64,000 bases of DNA from an uncultured Lachnospiraceae bacterium (GCA_947176505.1 CAMWQW010000009.1:1-64000); one strand, 5' to 3'; positions 44,836-55,096 are shown, numbered from the stretch's first letter. Notes: generated from the letters alone by a model not told the origin. Made by a program: numbers and translations.

Positions 44836-45168
44836 ATGGCGGCAGAAAAAAAGGACATCATCAAACCTTTCCGTCTGACACAGCAGGAAGCGGACAGACT
44901 CAAAAAACAGGCACAGGAAAGAGGGATGAAGGAATCTGAATATATCCGGCTGCTGTTATCGCAGAAGCCCAACGATTACCCTGAAATCCGTATCCTTCTG
45001 AAAGAACTGATTAATGAGGTCAATGCAATCGGGAATAACATCAACCAGATCACAAAGAACTATAATTCAAAACTGTACCGCACGGAGGACAGGGAGCTTT
45101 TATGTGCCTATATGAAAAAACTCAATCTGACAGTCAGAGAGACAGCGGATAAAATAGGCAGCGTGTAA
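44836..45168 (+). CDS. mobC: MobC-type relaxosome accessory protein
   Basis: A 110-residue protein. FRLTQQEADRLKKQAQERGMKESEYIRLLL (about 13-42) is the ribbon-helix-helix-like N-terminus. ELINEVNAIGNNINQITKNYN is the MobC C-terminal motif. It binds oriT and helps open the strand for the relaxase. It lies directly after the LPD28 gene. Confidence 0.85.
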   Translation: MAAEKKDIIKPFRLTQQEADRLKKQAQERGMKESEYIRLLLSQKPNDYPEIRILLKELINEVNAIGNNINQITKNYNSKLYRTEDRELLCAYMKKLNLTVRETADKIGSV

Positions 45169-45184
45169 GGAAAGGAGGAACCAT

Positions 45185-45538
45185 TTGACGGAAACACTGA
45201 CAGAAACACAGGAAGAACGCCTGTGTGAGAACGGCTATTTTCTTTATCAGGGCTGTCATTTCAAGCCGATCCGCCAGTTCACAGAAAAGGACGGGGACTT
45301 TTATGAAAAGACAAGGCGGCTTAGACGTGACGACGAACTTGGTATGATGGAAGATGATTATTGCGGGAAGCAGAAACACCCATATTCTTATGAGGGATTT
45401 TATGCGGCTTCTACGGATAAGAAAGCGGATATTTTCTTCTGTCTTGAAACAATGAAGGAATATGTTCCCTGCACACATGAGATGCAGGAGTATGTCATGG
45501 AACCGGAAAAGAAACAGGACAGAGGGAAAACAAGGTAA
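45185..45538 (+). CDS. ICE hypothetical protein (117 aa)
   Basis: TTG 45185 has AAGGAGG 6 bases before it. Polar, acidic and aromatic-rich, with LYQGCHFKPIRQF. It lies between MobC and the relaxase and is probably part of the same transcript. Unrecognised. Confidence 0.6.
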   Translation: MTETLTETQEERLCENGYFLYQGCHFKPIRQFTEKDGDFYEKTRRLRRDDELGMMEDDYCGKQKHPYSYEGFYAASTDKKADIFFCLETMKEYVPCTHEMQEYVMEPEKKQDRGKTR

Positions 45539-45553
45539 AGGTGGCGGAAAAGA

Positions 45554-47026
45554 TTGGCGATCAGCAAGATACTTTATATCGGGGACTGCGGCGCAGGTTA
45601 TGCGGGGAAACACTTGAAACAGGCGCTTGACTATATCACTGTGCCGGAGAAAACGGGCGGCGGGCGGTTCGTGGGTTCCCTTAACTGCCAGCAGGAGCAG
45701 GTGTATGAGCAGATGCGGCAGACAAAGGAACAATTCCAAAAGACAGACCAGCGGCAGGGATACCACCTTATCATATCCTTTGTGGAGGGGGAAGTGGATG
45801 CGGATACTGCCTTTGAAGTGATTGGGAAATTTGCAAAGGAGTATCTCGGAAAAGATTATGAAGCCCTGTATGCGGTGCATGACAACACGGACCATATCCA
45901 CGGTCACATCATCTTCAACAGTGTAAGTTTCCGGGATGGCAGGAAGTACCGTTATAAGAAAGGGGACTGGGCAAAAGAGATACAGCCGATCACGAACCGC
46001 CTGTGTGAAGAATATGGTCTTTCAACGATTGAAATATCGGAGGACAGGGCAAAGAAATCTGAAAATTATAAGGAATGGAATGACTTCCGTGACGGGAAAT
46101 TTGTGTGGGCGGATATGATAAAGCGTGACATTGACGCAGCAATCATTCAGTCGGCAACCTATGAGTCTTTTTTATCCGTGCTTTCTGAAATGGGGTATGG
46201 GATAAAGAACGCATACCGGACAGAAGGGAAATACCTTGCAATCAAGCCTATGGGCATGAGCAGGTTCAGACGGTGCAGGTCGCTTGGGGAAAATTATACG
46301 GAAGAACGCATACGGGAACGGATCGGGCAGGAGAGCCTTTCTTCTTATAAGAAGATGCAGGCGGTGCAGGAGACGAGAATCGTGCGGTGCCGGGTAAAAC
46401 GATATAAAAGGGCGAAAATGTCCGGCATACAGAAACGCTATTTTGCGAGGCTTTACCAGACGGGGCTGTTAAAGAAACGTCCGTACAGCAAGGTGTGGCA
46501 GTACCGTGACGACATCAGGAAAATGCAGAAGTTACAGGAAGATTACCTTTTTCTTGTAAGGCATAACGTGACCGGGGATAAGGGGCAGACGGAAAATGCA
46601 ATAAAAGAGCTGCATTTGCAGATGGCAGGCAGAAAGAAAGAGACTTCAAGGGAAAAGAGCCGTATATTTAAGGAACGTGCGAGAATGAAACCGCTCTTTG
46701 ACATTGCAGACCAGTTGGAAGGGCTGAAAGAGTGTGAAAACTCTTTCCAGCGTGGAGAAAACCTGTTTGAGAAAGAGCATGAGGAATATGTGAAACTGTC
46801 GGCAAGGCTTGCAAGGGAAGGGTATACGGCAGGGCAGCTTGCGGAATTTAAGGAACACTACCGGAGCGAGATAGCACGGATAAGGGAAAAAGAGAAGGCA
46901 GTGGCAAAAGAGGAAAGGATTGCTGCCCGTATCCTTGCGGAGATTAAGGCAGGGGAAAGGGCAGGAAAACCGGAGCCGGAAAAGAAACAGGAAAAGGAGA
47001 GGGAACGGAAAGAAAAATCCAGATGA
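45554..47026 (+). CDS. Relaxase, MobA/VirD2 (MOBP) type
   Basis: A 490-residue nuclease that cuts one strand at oriT and stays covalently bound to its 5' end. Start TTG 45554 has AAGGTGG 9 bases upstream. Catalytic Tyr in KQALDYIT (about 27). The metal-binding histidine triad is in HDNTDHIHGH, with His109, His114, His116 and His118. The C-terminal third is a highly charged coiled coil. It pairs with MobC and VirD4. Confidence 0.9.
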   Translation: MAISKILYIGDCGAGYAGKHLKQALDYITVPEKTGGGRFVGSLNCQQEQVYEQMRQTKEQFQKTDQRQGYHLIISFVEGEVDADTAFEVIGKFAKEYLGKDYEALYAVHDNTDHIHGHIIFNSVSFRDGRKYRYKKGDWAKEIQPITNRLCEEYGLSTIEISEDRAKKSENYKEWNDFRDGKFVWADMIKRDIDAAIIQSATYESFLSVLSEMGYGIKNAYRTEGKYLAIKPMGMSRFRRCRSLGENYTEERIRERIGQESLSSYKKMQAVQETRIVRCRVKRYKRAKMSGIQKRYFARLYQTGLLKKRPYSKVWQYRDDIRKMQKLQEDYLFLVRHNVTGDKGQTENAIKELHLQMAGRKKETSREKSRIFKERARMKPLFDIADQLEGLKECENSFQRGENLFEKEHEEYVKLSARLAREGYTAGQLAEFKEHYRSEIARIREKEKAVAKEERIAARILAEIKAGERAGKPEPEKKQEKERERKEKSR

Positions 47027-47087
47027 GTGTAACAGCCAGAAGCGGCTGTTTAATTTTTGCCCCAAAATGGGCAGGATTGGAGGTTTT

Positions 47088-48245
47088 ATGCAGGAACGGA
47101 CAGTGCTTAGCGGCATGGATCTGAAAGCATATCTTGGCAGGCTGAAACAGAACCCAAAGTATACCGAGGAAATCTTAAAGCTGATAGAGGATGACCTGCG
47201 GTTCGGGCTGACAAAGGAGGAAACAGAGGAATACAGTAGCGGCAGGTATGATTACAGGCAGATGTGTGTGTATTCAAAATGTCTGCGTAACGGCTACAGC
47301 AAAGAGGAAAAGGCGGCAATCTTAAAAGAGGGTTTAAGCGGCGAGCAGATGGCGGTGGCGCTTGAGTTCTATGAAAAAGGGGTTCCGATGGATACCATAA
47401 CCGGAGTGCTTTCCAGTGCGGAAAATACAGCATATACCATGAAGCGCCTTTTCTCACAGGTGCTTTGCAAGGCAAGGGAGGCAGAGCCAGTGAGCGGGCA
47501 GGATACAGCATATGCAAGGGAGCTTATGCAGCAGATCCGTGAGGTGGTTGAAAAGATTTCCTGTCAGGAGAAACGGTATGACGCTTTAAATGAGAAGCTG
47601 AAAGAAATCGGGACTGCGGGGCAGGATGCACAGATACAGAACAACCTCCTTGCACAGCTTTCCGAAAAGGACGGGACACTGGAAAAACAGCAGAACGAAT
47701 TAAATGAGGCGAGGGCGGAGATTGCAAGGCTGCACAGGGAAATTGATGAAATAAGGAAGGAGCGGAAAGCGTTGGAGGAACAGGTAAAAAAAGCAGGCAG
47801 GGCAGAGCCGGATGCAGTGCCGGAACCCAAAAAGCCGGAGAAAGAAAAGGAGCCGGAAGTACAGGCTGGAAACAGTGTGCCTGATACGCACGAAACGGCG
47901 CTTTATCCCGGAATCGAATATCATGCTGCGGTTGTCGATAAGGACGGAAATATTATCCGGTTTGTCCCGGTGGAGCGCATGGAGAGGAAAGACAGGGGGA
48001 GTGTGATGAGTTCCATGTTCTCACGGCTGTTTTTCAAGAAGAAAACGGACATCGTAAAGCTGCTTGCGGAAAAAGACCTTTCGCCGGAACAGCTTGTACA
48101 GATAAGGAACGCCATTGAGAAGGGGCTGTCGGAGAAGCAGTTGCTTGTGTTAATCAACAGCAAAATTCCGGCAGAGCAGATGGAGGAGATCATAAATATC
48201 GCAGTCTACGAAAATAAGATGAAGGAGGCGCAGCAATGGGGCTGA
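47088..48245 (+). CDS. ICE coiled-coil protein (385 aa)
   Basis: ATG 47088 has TTGGAGG 4 bases before it. Residues about 150-260 are a coiled coil with NELNEARAEIARLHREIDE. The C-terminal third has KTDIVKLLAEKDLSPEQL and ISKLLVLINSK-like helical repeats. The role is unknown; similar proteins sit between relaxase and PcfB in related elements. It overlaps the next gene by 10 bases. Confidence 0.65.
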   Translation: MQERTVLSGMDLKAYLGRLKQNPKYTEEILKLIEDDLRFGLTKEETEEYSSGRYDYRQMCVYSKCLRNGYSKEEKAAILKEGLSGEQMAVALEFYEKGVPMDTITGVLSSAENTAYTMKRLFSQVLCKAREAEPVSGQDTAYARELMQQIREVVEKISCQEKRYDALNEKLKEIGTAGQDAQIQNNLLAQLSEKDGTLEKQQNELNEARAEIARLHREIDEIRKERKALEEQVKKAGRAEPDAVPEPKKPEKEKEPEVQAGNSVPDTHETALYPGIEYHAAVVDKDGNIIRFVPVERMERKDRGSVMSSMFSRLFFKKKTDIVKLLAEKDLSPEQLVQIRNAIEKGLSEKQLLVLINSKIPAEQMEEIINIAVYENKMKEAQQWG

Positions 48246-48631
48246 AAGCAGTAACAGAAACGGCGGAACTGTTCCGGCAGAAAAATATATCCATGACGGA
48301 GAGGGACAGGGAGTTTGTGGTTCAGTTTGCTTTTCGGACGAATGATAAGGAACTGACAGATAAACTGATTGACGAGCTTACGGATGCGGGAGCAGACAGG
48401 GATGCCGTATGCAGGAAATACCAGACGCTCACGGGATTTGTGCCGGACTGGATACAGAGGATTGAAAACCTGCTCATATCGCTTGAAATGTACCGTGTGC
48501 AGGAAGAACAGGCAGTAAAGACCTTATCGGAACTTCTGTCTGCCTGCGGCATTTCCATGAGCGAGGATGAAATCAGGCGGACGGATACTGCACAGATGCA
48601 GGAACGGGTAAAAAAAGAAGCAAGTTTGTAG
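48236..48631 (+). CDS. ICE hypothetical protein (131 aa)
   Basis: A helical, acidic protein without membrane segments. ATG 48236 overlaps the previous stop, and the PcfB gene follows. Unrecognised. Confidence 0.6.
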   Translation: MGLKAVTETAELFRQKNISMTERDREFVVQFAFRTNDKELTDKLIDELTDAGADRDAVCRKYQTLTGFVPDWIQRIENLLISLEMYRVQEEQAVKTLSELLSACGISMSEDEIRRTDTAQMQERVKKEASL

Positions 48632-48643
48632 GAGGTGGAATGT

Positions 48644-49786
48644 ATGGCGGAAGAGATACAGGAGGCGGTGCAGATTATCCGTGTCGGATATGACGGGATA
48701 GAGATCGCAATGAAGGTCTGCGGCGGCACCATTGAGGGAATGAAAAAGGCGGTTGATTTCCTGATTGCAGTCATGGACCATGAAAAAACGATGGGAAAAA
48801 CGGACATGCGCAGGCTCCTTATGAAAGGCGGGGATTTACAGGTATTCCAGTTCCCCACGGAGGACACGAAGAAAGTAGAGAAGATGGCAAAGAAATACGG
48901 GCTTCTCTATTCCGTGCTGCCCGACATCAATAAAAAGGACGGCATGAGCGAGATCATTTTTCATACGGAGGCAGTCCCACGGGTAAACATGATGATACAG
49001 AAACTGAAATCCGGCAGGATTGCCACGTTTGACGATTACCTCAAAAACGGGGATGAAAAGGAAATGGATAAGGTGCTGTCTTTTTTGAAAGAGCAGAAAA
49101 AGGGAAACGACAGCCTCCACACTGAGGAAGCGGCAAGGGCGGGCGAAGCGCTTGAAGGGCTGATTGAAAAAGTCGGCAGCTATGCGATGGAGAAAAAGAG
49201 CATCAGTGTGGAGGAAGTAAAGGAAAATTTCAGCCTTGAAAACGAACAGGCGGAAAAAGTGGTGGGGCAGCTTGAACGGATCGGCGTCCTTTCCAAAGAG
49301 GAAGGCGGGAAACACAAAGTCCTGATGGATAAGGAACTGTTTTTGAGCCGCATGAAAGGATACCGTGAACTTTCGCAGCGTGTGCAGGCAGTAGCCGCCG
49401 CACAGAACCCGGAGCTTACGGACATTACCATCACAAAGAAACTGATAACGGAGGAAAATGACCATGCCATCAAGACAAGGATACCGGGGACATGGGGCGA
49501 AAATGCACAGTATGTATGGATCAACAAGGACAGGGCAATGGAGATCCATGAGGGCAAGACAATCCTGACTTTCCTTGACCGTAACAAGGATTACAAGATA
49601 TATTCTGAGGACAACAGGGTAGTCGGCACCATGAAAGGGAAAGACCTGTATGAAGGGCATTATGACAGGGTGAGTGCAGAGGTGCGGAAACGGTATGCGG
49701 ATATGGAGCGGAAAGCAAAGGAACAGGAGCGTATGCGGAAGAAAAAGCCCGCACCGAAAAAAGCGCCTGCGCCGAAAAAGAGGTAG
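48644..49786 (+). CDS. PcfB-family protein
   Basis: A 380-residue protein. The N-terminal about 110 residues (VGYDGIEIAMKVCGGTIEGMKKAVDFL) match PcfB/DUF3801, a helper that brings the relaxosome to the coupling protein PcfC (VirD4) in pCF10-like systems. The rest, with repeats of charged helices and a KKKPAPKKAPAPKK tail, is specific to Clostridia elements. ATG 48644 has GGAGG 8 bases upstream; GTG 48635 lies too close. VirD4 follows after 6 bases. Confidence 0.85.
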   Translation: MAEEIQEAVQIIRVGYDGIEIAMKVCGGTIEGMKKAVDFLIAVMDHEKTMGKTDMRRLLMKGGDLQVFQFPTEDTKKVEKMAKKYGLLYSVLPDINKKDGMSEIIFHTEAVPRVNMMIQKLKSGRIATFDDYLKNGDEKEMDKVLSFLKEQKKGNDSLHTEEAARAGEALEGLIEKVGSYAMEKKSISVEEVKENFSLENEQAEKVVGQLERIGVLSKEEGGKHKVLMDKELFLSRMKGYRELSQRVQAVAAAQNPELTDITITKKLITEENDHAIKTRIPGTWGENAQYVWINKDRAMEIHEGKTILTFLDRNKDYKIYSEDNRVVGTMKGKDLYEGHYDRVSAEVRKRYADMERKAKEQERMRKKKPAPKKAPAPKKR

Positions 49787-49792
49787 CCGCCT

Positions 49793-51037
49793 ATGGTGCA
49801 GAACAAGAAAAAAGTATCCGTGTGGTTTGTCGTACTGGGGGCGCTGCTGTGTGCTTATGCGGGGTATCTGTTAAACGGCGCATGGGAGCCGGGGATGGAA
49901 ATGAACGCTTTTCTGGAGTCCTTCAACCGTGTGTGCGCCAAACCTCTTGCAAATTATTATAATGAAACAACCATAAAAGCGGTAGTGATAGCCTTAATAG
50001 TCTATGCTACCGCCCTTTTAATGTATATCACAAGCCAGCGGAACTTCATGCCGGGAAAGGAGTTTGGTACGGCAAGGTTTGAATCGCCGCAGATGGCAAA
50101 CAAGATACTGGCGGACAAGGATGTGAATTTCAACCGCATTTTGAGCCAGAACGTGAAAATGTCGCTGGACTTCCGGCGGCTGAAACTCAATGGGAACATT
50201 CTGATATGCGGAGGTTCCGGTGCAGGAAAGACCTTTTATGAGGTAAAGCCGAACCTGATGCAGATGCCGCATAACTGTTCCTTTATCTGTACTGATCCAA
50301 AAGGGGAAATCCTTAGAAGCTGCGGGGAGATGTTAAAAAACAACGGTTACAGCGTAAAGGTCATAAACCTTCTGGAAATGGAAAAATCGGACTGTTACAA
50401 CCCGTTTTCCTATATCCGTGAGGAAACAGACGTTGTAAAGCTGATCACCAACCTTATCAGCAATACCACGCCAAAGGGCGCAACTCCCTCCGATCCGTTC
50501 TGGGAAAAGGCGGAAGGTCTGTTCTTACAGGCAATCTTTTATTATGTGTGGCTGGAAGAACCGCCCGCAAGAAGGAACTTTGAGACAGTCCTGCAGCTTT
50601 TGGGGGAGGCGGAAGTGACAGAGCAGAATAAACCCTCAAGACTGGATGTACGCATGAAATTTTTGGAGGAGACTTCAAAACTTGGTGCGGCGCACCCTGC
50701 GGTGAAGCAGTACAACAAGTGTATGCGTGGTGCGGGCGATACCGTCCGTTCCATTATTATCAGTGCAAACTCACGGCTTGCCTTTCTGGAAAACAAGCAG
50801 GTACTAAGGCTTCTGTCAAGGGATGATTTAGAACTTGCGGAACTTGGGATCGGCGTAAACGGGGATGGGGAAACGAAAACGGCGCTGTTCTGCGTCATAC
50901 CGGATTCCGACAAGTCCTACAACTTCATCATCGGAATGCTTTATACGCAGATTTTTCAGGAGCTATACTATCAGGCAGACTTCAACTGCGGCGGGCGGCT
51001 TCCGATCCATGTAACCTTCATGCTTGATGAGTTTGCA
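49793..51037 (+). CDS. traG: VirD4/TraG-family coupling ATPase, exon 1
   Basis: First 415 codons of the coupling protein that links relaxosome to channel. Two membrane helices (about 10-28 and 63-82), Walker A GGSGAGKTF (140-148) and the start of the Walker B strand MLDEFA at the exon end. At 51038 the group II intron starts; without splicing the frame stops after VRS (51049). Joined to exon 2 it gives a 744-residue protein reading ...DEFANVALPDD... Confidence 0.92.
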
Positions 51038-51644
51038 GTGCGCTCGTAAGCGGAACCCATTCGTTCCGCGCGGGCTTGTTTGTAATCTATCTTTAGCAAG
51101 ATAGTAGGTTCAATGTGAGGGCTTCATTTGAAGCCTAATTCCTATCATCAACCGACTTATCCGAGAGGGAAACCCGACGGGGAGTATAGCATGTCGGCAA
51201 CGGTGCTATTCAGCCAGTTATCAGGCTGTGAACGGGCATCAAGATGAAATGTCATGTATGAGGTTAAACAGCTACACTGCTTAAATGACAGCCAGAGGGG
51301 CTTTATCGTCAGCACTGACGGAAGATAGCTATTATACGTCAGGCAGTGCAGGGTGTACGCAGAGTTTGCGAACTGCGTCTACACATCACATTCCGCACTG
51401 ACCAGCCGCAATAAGCGGAAAACGGCGAACGTCATAGCCGACAACATGACACGCTCGTGCAGACAAGCCTAAACGAGGATAGCCTAAACAGGAACGCTTA
51501 CCATTTTAAGCTATGGCATACAGTGTCTGAATATCCTGCATGGCTACGGAGTCTCCATAGTAGTCCGAGGCGGTAATGCCGTTCACATGGCGAAGGGAGA
51601 CAGCTATACGACTGAAATAATTTAGGAAAGGTGTGTGAGACATC

Positions 51645-53456
51645 ATGAGAAGTCCAAAGATTATTTTGGAGAATCTACAGAAACACTCGAAAGAGGAAAA
51701 CTACAAATATGAGAGACTGTACAGGAATCTTTATAATGAGGATTTCTATTTGCAGGCTCTCCAAAACATCTACGCCAACAAGGGCGCAATGACACCCGGC
51801 ATAGATGGGCTGACACTCGACGGTTACGGTAAAGAAAGAGTTGAGCGGATTATCCATGCGGTGAAAAACCACAGCTATCAGCCGAACCCCGTCCGCAGAC
51901 AGTATATTAAAAAGAAAAATGGGAAAATGAGACCGCTTGGGATATCGTCGTCAGACGACAAACTGGTAGAAGAAGTCATTAAGATGATTCTTGAAAGTAT
52001 CTATGACCCGACTTTCTCCAATTATTCACACGGCTTCAGACCCGGCAGGAGCTGCCATACGGCACTTCTACAGTTACAGCAGAACTTTACAGGTGTGAAA
52101 TGGTTTGTGGAGGGAGATATAAAATCGTACTTTGATACGATAGACCACCACAGCCTTGTAAATATCCTGCGCAGGCGGATTAAAGATGAAGCCTTTATTG
52201 AGCTGATTTGGAAATTCCTTAATGCAGGGTATATGGAGAACTGGGAATATAACGCTACTTTCAGCGGCATAGCCCAGGGTTCTGGTATCAGTCCAATCCT
52301 TGCAAATATCTACCTTAATGAGTTTGACAGATTCATGGAGGACTACAAAAAGGGATTCGACAAAGGCATGGGCAGAAAAAGGAACAATGAGTACTCCAGA
52401 AAGCAGTCATACCGCCAAAGGTGCAAAGCCAAAATCCGAAAAGAATGGGACGGCTACTCTGATACAGAAAAGCAGGAAGCAGTGCGTCGGCTGGGAGAGT
52501 TAAAGAGGGCGTTCCAGAAAATCCCTATGGGAGACCCAATGGACACAGGCTATAAGCGGATACAGTACGTCCGTTACGCCGATGATTTTCTTATTGGCGT
52601 AATCGGAAGCAAAGAGGACGCTGAAAAGATAAAGTCCGATATTGGGAGATACTTTGAGGAAACGCTGAAACTGGAATTGTCTGTGGAAAAGACGCTCATC
52701 ACGAACAGTGACGACAAAGCGAGGTTTCTCGGCTATGACGTTACGGTATGCAATGACAGTGCGCTGAAAAAAGCCAAAGGAAAAGGGACTGTTAAAGCCT
52801 ACACCGGCAAAATCAAGCTGTACCTGCCAAAAGAGAAATGGGTGGGGAAACTGTTAGGTTACGGTGTGCTGAAAATCGTGTCAAGGACAGGGGAAAAAGA
52901 AGTCTGGAAGCCGTTACAGCGGAACGACTATATTTTCCTGCCAGTGCATGAAATGGTACGGAAATATAATGCGCAGATTCGGGGGATTTACAATTACTAC
53001 CGTCTTGCGAGCAATGTCTCCGTACTAAATAAGTTCCATTATGTCATGGAATACAGCCTGTACAAGACCGTTGCGGCAAAATACCGTATCACAATGACAA
53101 AAGCGAAGCTCAAATATACCAAAAACAAAGAGTTTAAAGTGCCGTACAAAACACAGAAAGGTACAAAGTATGCAGTCCTCTACAATGAGGGATTCCGCAG
53201 GGTGAAATATGCCCTTGGGAGTTATGCAGACATCATACCTGAATATGAGCAGATGAATAAGCCGAAAGAACTGTTTTTCAGGTATAAGGCGAATGTCTGC
53301 GAAATGTGTGGCGCATATGTGCCAGCGGTTAAGGTGTATCAAGTAAAGAGTATGAGCGACCTTGATGTTAATACAGAATGGGGAGCGATTATGAACAGGA
53401 AGAAAAGAAAGACGCTTGTAGTGTGTGGAGACTGCTATGACAGAATCCATAAATAA
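51645..53456 (+). CDS. ltrA: Group II intron-encoded reverse transcriptase/maturase
   Basis: 603 residues. RT motifs: GIDGLTLDGY, MRPLGISSSDDKLV, GFRPGRSCHTALLQL, GDIKSYFDTIDH, GISPILANIYLN and the catalytic YADD (311-314). The maturase (X) domain follows to about 540. The C-terminus looks like an HNH endonuclease but the usual His-His of its core is YQ here (VKVYQVKSM), and CxxCH is CGDCYD. So reverse transcription and splicing should work but DNA cleavage may not. Confidence 0.93.
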   Translation: MRSPKIILENLQKHSKEENYKYERLYRNLYNEDFYLQALQNIYANKGAMTPGIDGLTLDGYGKERVERIIHAVKNHSYQPNPVRRQYIKKKNGKMRPLGISSSDDKLVEEVIKMILESIYDPTFSNYSHGFRPGRSCHTALLQLQQNFTGVKWFVEGDIKSYFDTIDHHSLVNILRRRIKDEAFIELIWKFLNAGYMENWEYNATFSGIAQGSGISPILANIYLNEFDRFMEDYKKGFDKGMGRKRNNEYSRKQSYRQRCKAKIRKEWDGYSDTEKQEAVRRLGELKRAFQKIPMGDPMDTGYKRIQYVRYADDFLIGVIGSKEDAEKIKSDIGRYFEETLKLELSVEKTLITNSDDKARFLGYDVTVCNDSALKKAKGKGTVKAYTGKIKLYLPKEKWVGKLLGYGVLKIVSRTGEKEVWKPLQRNDYIFLPVHEMVRKYNAQIRGIYNYYRLASNVSVLNKFHYVMEYSLYKTVAAKYRITMTKAKLKYTKNKEFKVPYKTQKGTKYAVLYNEGFRRVKYALGSYADIIPEYEQMNKPKELFFRYKANVCEMCGAYVPAVKVYQVKSMSDLDVNTEWGAIMNRKKRKTLVVCGDCYDRIHK

Positions 53457-53477
53457 TTGTAGAGGATGTATAGTGGG

Positions 53478-53511
53478 GAGCCGTATACATCGAGAGGTGT
53501 ACGTGCGGTTC
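53478..53511 (+). ncRNA. Group II intron domain V
   Basis: A 34-base hairpin that starts GAGCCGTATACAT, has a CGAGAG-type loop, and closes GTGTACGTGCGGTTC. This is the catalytic domain V of bacterial group II introns. It lies 61 bases before the 3' splice site, leaving room for domain VI. Confidence 0.88.
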
Positions 53512-53572
53512 CGGGGCGAGGGTTCGGAAACCTGCTGTCGTGAGACAGTAAGGCGCCGGATTCTTAGCCTAC

Positions 53573-54562
53573 AACGTCGCACTGCCGGATGATTACTGTT
53601 CCCTCCTGTCAACCATGCGGTCCAGGGAGATTTCCAGTATCATCATTATCCAGAATTTCGCTCAGTTAAAGGCGCTTTTCAAGGATACATGGGAAACCAT
53701 ACCGGGCAACTGTGACACGTTTATCTATCTCGGCGGCAATGAGCAGAGTACGCACAAATATGTTTCGGAACTGCTTGGAAAAGGTACGATTGACAAGAAA
53801 TCAAGCGGCGAGACAAAGGGCAGGCAGGGAAGTTCCTCACGCAATTATGACGTGCTTGGCAGGGAGCTTTTTACGCCGGACGAAGTGCGGAAACTTGACA
53901 ACAAGAAATGTATCATTTTTATCCGTGGTTTTGATCCGATTATGGACAGCAAGTTTATACCATTCGGGCATCCGGCATTTGACCAGACTGCCGATGGGAA
54001 AGGAAAACCGTATGTCCATGTCCCAAACAGCGGAGGGGGCGGTCAGGTGCAGCCATACCAACTGCTTACGCCGAAGGCACTCGCCTATTATGAGGGGCTG
54101 AAAAAGAAAGGCGAAAATGTCTATATTGACAAGATTGATTACAGGGACTTTGAGCTTCTCACGGACGCTGGCATGAAGAAACGCTTTATCAGCATGGAGG
54201 AGCAGGAAGAAAAAGAGCAGCTTAACAGGGAGCAGGACAATGAACTTATGTATGCACAGGAGGAACCGGAACAGGAGAGTGAACCGACACGGGAAGATGT
54301 GCATACGGGGCAGAAACAGGCAGTAAAAGCGGCTGTGCCAAAACAGTCTGCCGGAGGGCGCAGGCTGGATGGCGAAGATACCATTATGAACCGTATGGCG
54401 CAGTGGAAGTATTCCAAAGAGCAGAAAGACGAACTGCACAGGATGATTGCGCTCGGTATGCCCACAAAGACCATACTGGCAGTATTCTACCCGGAAACGG
54501 ATGTCATAAAAATGCGGGAGGTCAGAAAGACATTCCAGACAGTGCGGCATTCAGAAAATTAG
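53573..54562 (+). CDS. traG: VirD4/TraG coupling ATPase, exon 2
   Basis: 329 codons that follow the intron, starting NVALPDDYCSLLSTMRSREISS and continuing with IIIQNFAQLKALF. This is the second half of the ATPase domain, including LGGNEQSTHKYVSELLG. The C-terminal tail (from about 230) is Glu/Gln-rich and probably binds partners. ATG 53615 could start a short product without splicing, but there is no ribosome site. Confidence 0.9.
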   Translation, partial: NVALPDDYCSLLSTMRSREISSIIIIQNFAQLKALFKDTWETIPGNCDTFIYLGGNEQSTHKYVSELLGKGTIDKKSSGETKGRQGSSSRNYDVLGRELFTPDEVRKLDNKKCIIFIRGFDPIMDSKFIPFGHPAFDQTADGKGKPYVHVPNSGGGGQVQPYQLLTPKALAYYEGLKKKGENVYIDKIDYRDFELLTDAGMKKRFISMEEQEEKEQLNREQDNELMYAQEEPEQESEPTREDVHTGQKQAVKAAVPKQSAGGRRLDGEDTIMNRMAQWKYSKEQKDELHRMIALGMPTKTILAVFYPETDVIKMREVRKTFQTVRHSEN

Positions 54563-54706
54563 GGACAGTTCCCCAATGGAAAGGTGGTGGTTAAAGCAGC
54601 ATCGCATCGGGGAAAGCCCGATTAAACAGTATTCCGGGGGAAACCCCGTCTTGATAGAGCAGCCAGTAACAATTTAAAAACCAAAATGAAAAAGGAGATT
54701 ATTTTT

Positions 54707-55096
54707 ATGCGTAGAACAGAGATTATTTCAGGAACAATGGCAACAGAGACAATGGCAGCAGAGGCAAAGGCAGGAAAGGGCAGGTTATCAAAGGCAAAGA
54801 AGGCAGTGACAGCGTTTTGCGGTGCGGCATACCTTGCAGTGGGCGGACTGCCTATGACAGTGTTTGCATCCGGTGCCGGAACAGGTGCGATCACACAGCC
54901 GCTTGACAACTTAAAGACACTCGTGATTGCGGTCATTGGTGCGGTGGGCGTCATTATCCTTGCAAAGAACGTCATGGAGTTTGCACAGGCATACCAGCAG
55001 CAGGATTCCTCAACCATGAACTCGGCATTAAAAGGTATTGTAGCCGGGGTTATGATGGCAGGTATCTCCACGGTTCTTTCTTTTCTCGGCTTCTAA
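54707..55096 (+). CDS. Maff2-family membrane protein (VirB2 pilin-like)
   Basis: A 129-residue protein. After a polar lead, LSKAKKAVTAFCGAAYLAVGGLPMTVFASGAG looks like a long signal segment. Two hydrophobic helices (LVIAVIGAVGVIILAKNVMEF and LKGIVAGVMMAGISTVLSFLGF) follow. Maff2 proteins are small two-helix proteins found after VirD4 in these elements, suited to the pilin/VirB2 role. ATG 54707 has AAGGAG 9 bases upstream. Confidence 0.8.
   Translation: MRRTEIISGTMATETMAAEAKAGKGRLSKAKKAVTAFCGAAYLAVGGLPMTVFASGAGTGAITQPLDNLKTLVIAVIGAVGVIILAKNVMEFAQAYQQQDSSTMNSALKGIVAGVMMAGISTVLSFLGF

Larger units (their letters stand above)
51038..53572 (+). mobile_element. Group II intron inserted in traG
   Basis: 2,535 bases. 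The 5' end reads GTGCG, the group II consensus. The 3' end reads CTAC before the exon. Joining 51037 to 53573 restores the traG frame exactly. It contains the reverse transcriptase gene (51645-53456) and domain V (53478-53511). The 607 bases before the ORF hold RNA domains I-III, which I did not fold. Confidence 0.93.

Noticed and set aside
51645..53456. Retron or diversity-generating reverse transcriptase
   Set aside because: The maturase domain, domain V and exact exon joining show a group II intron protein.
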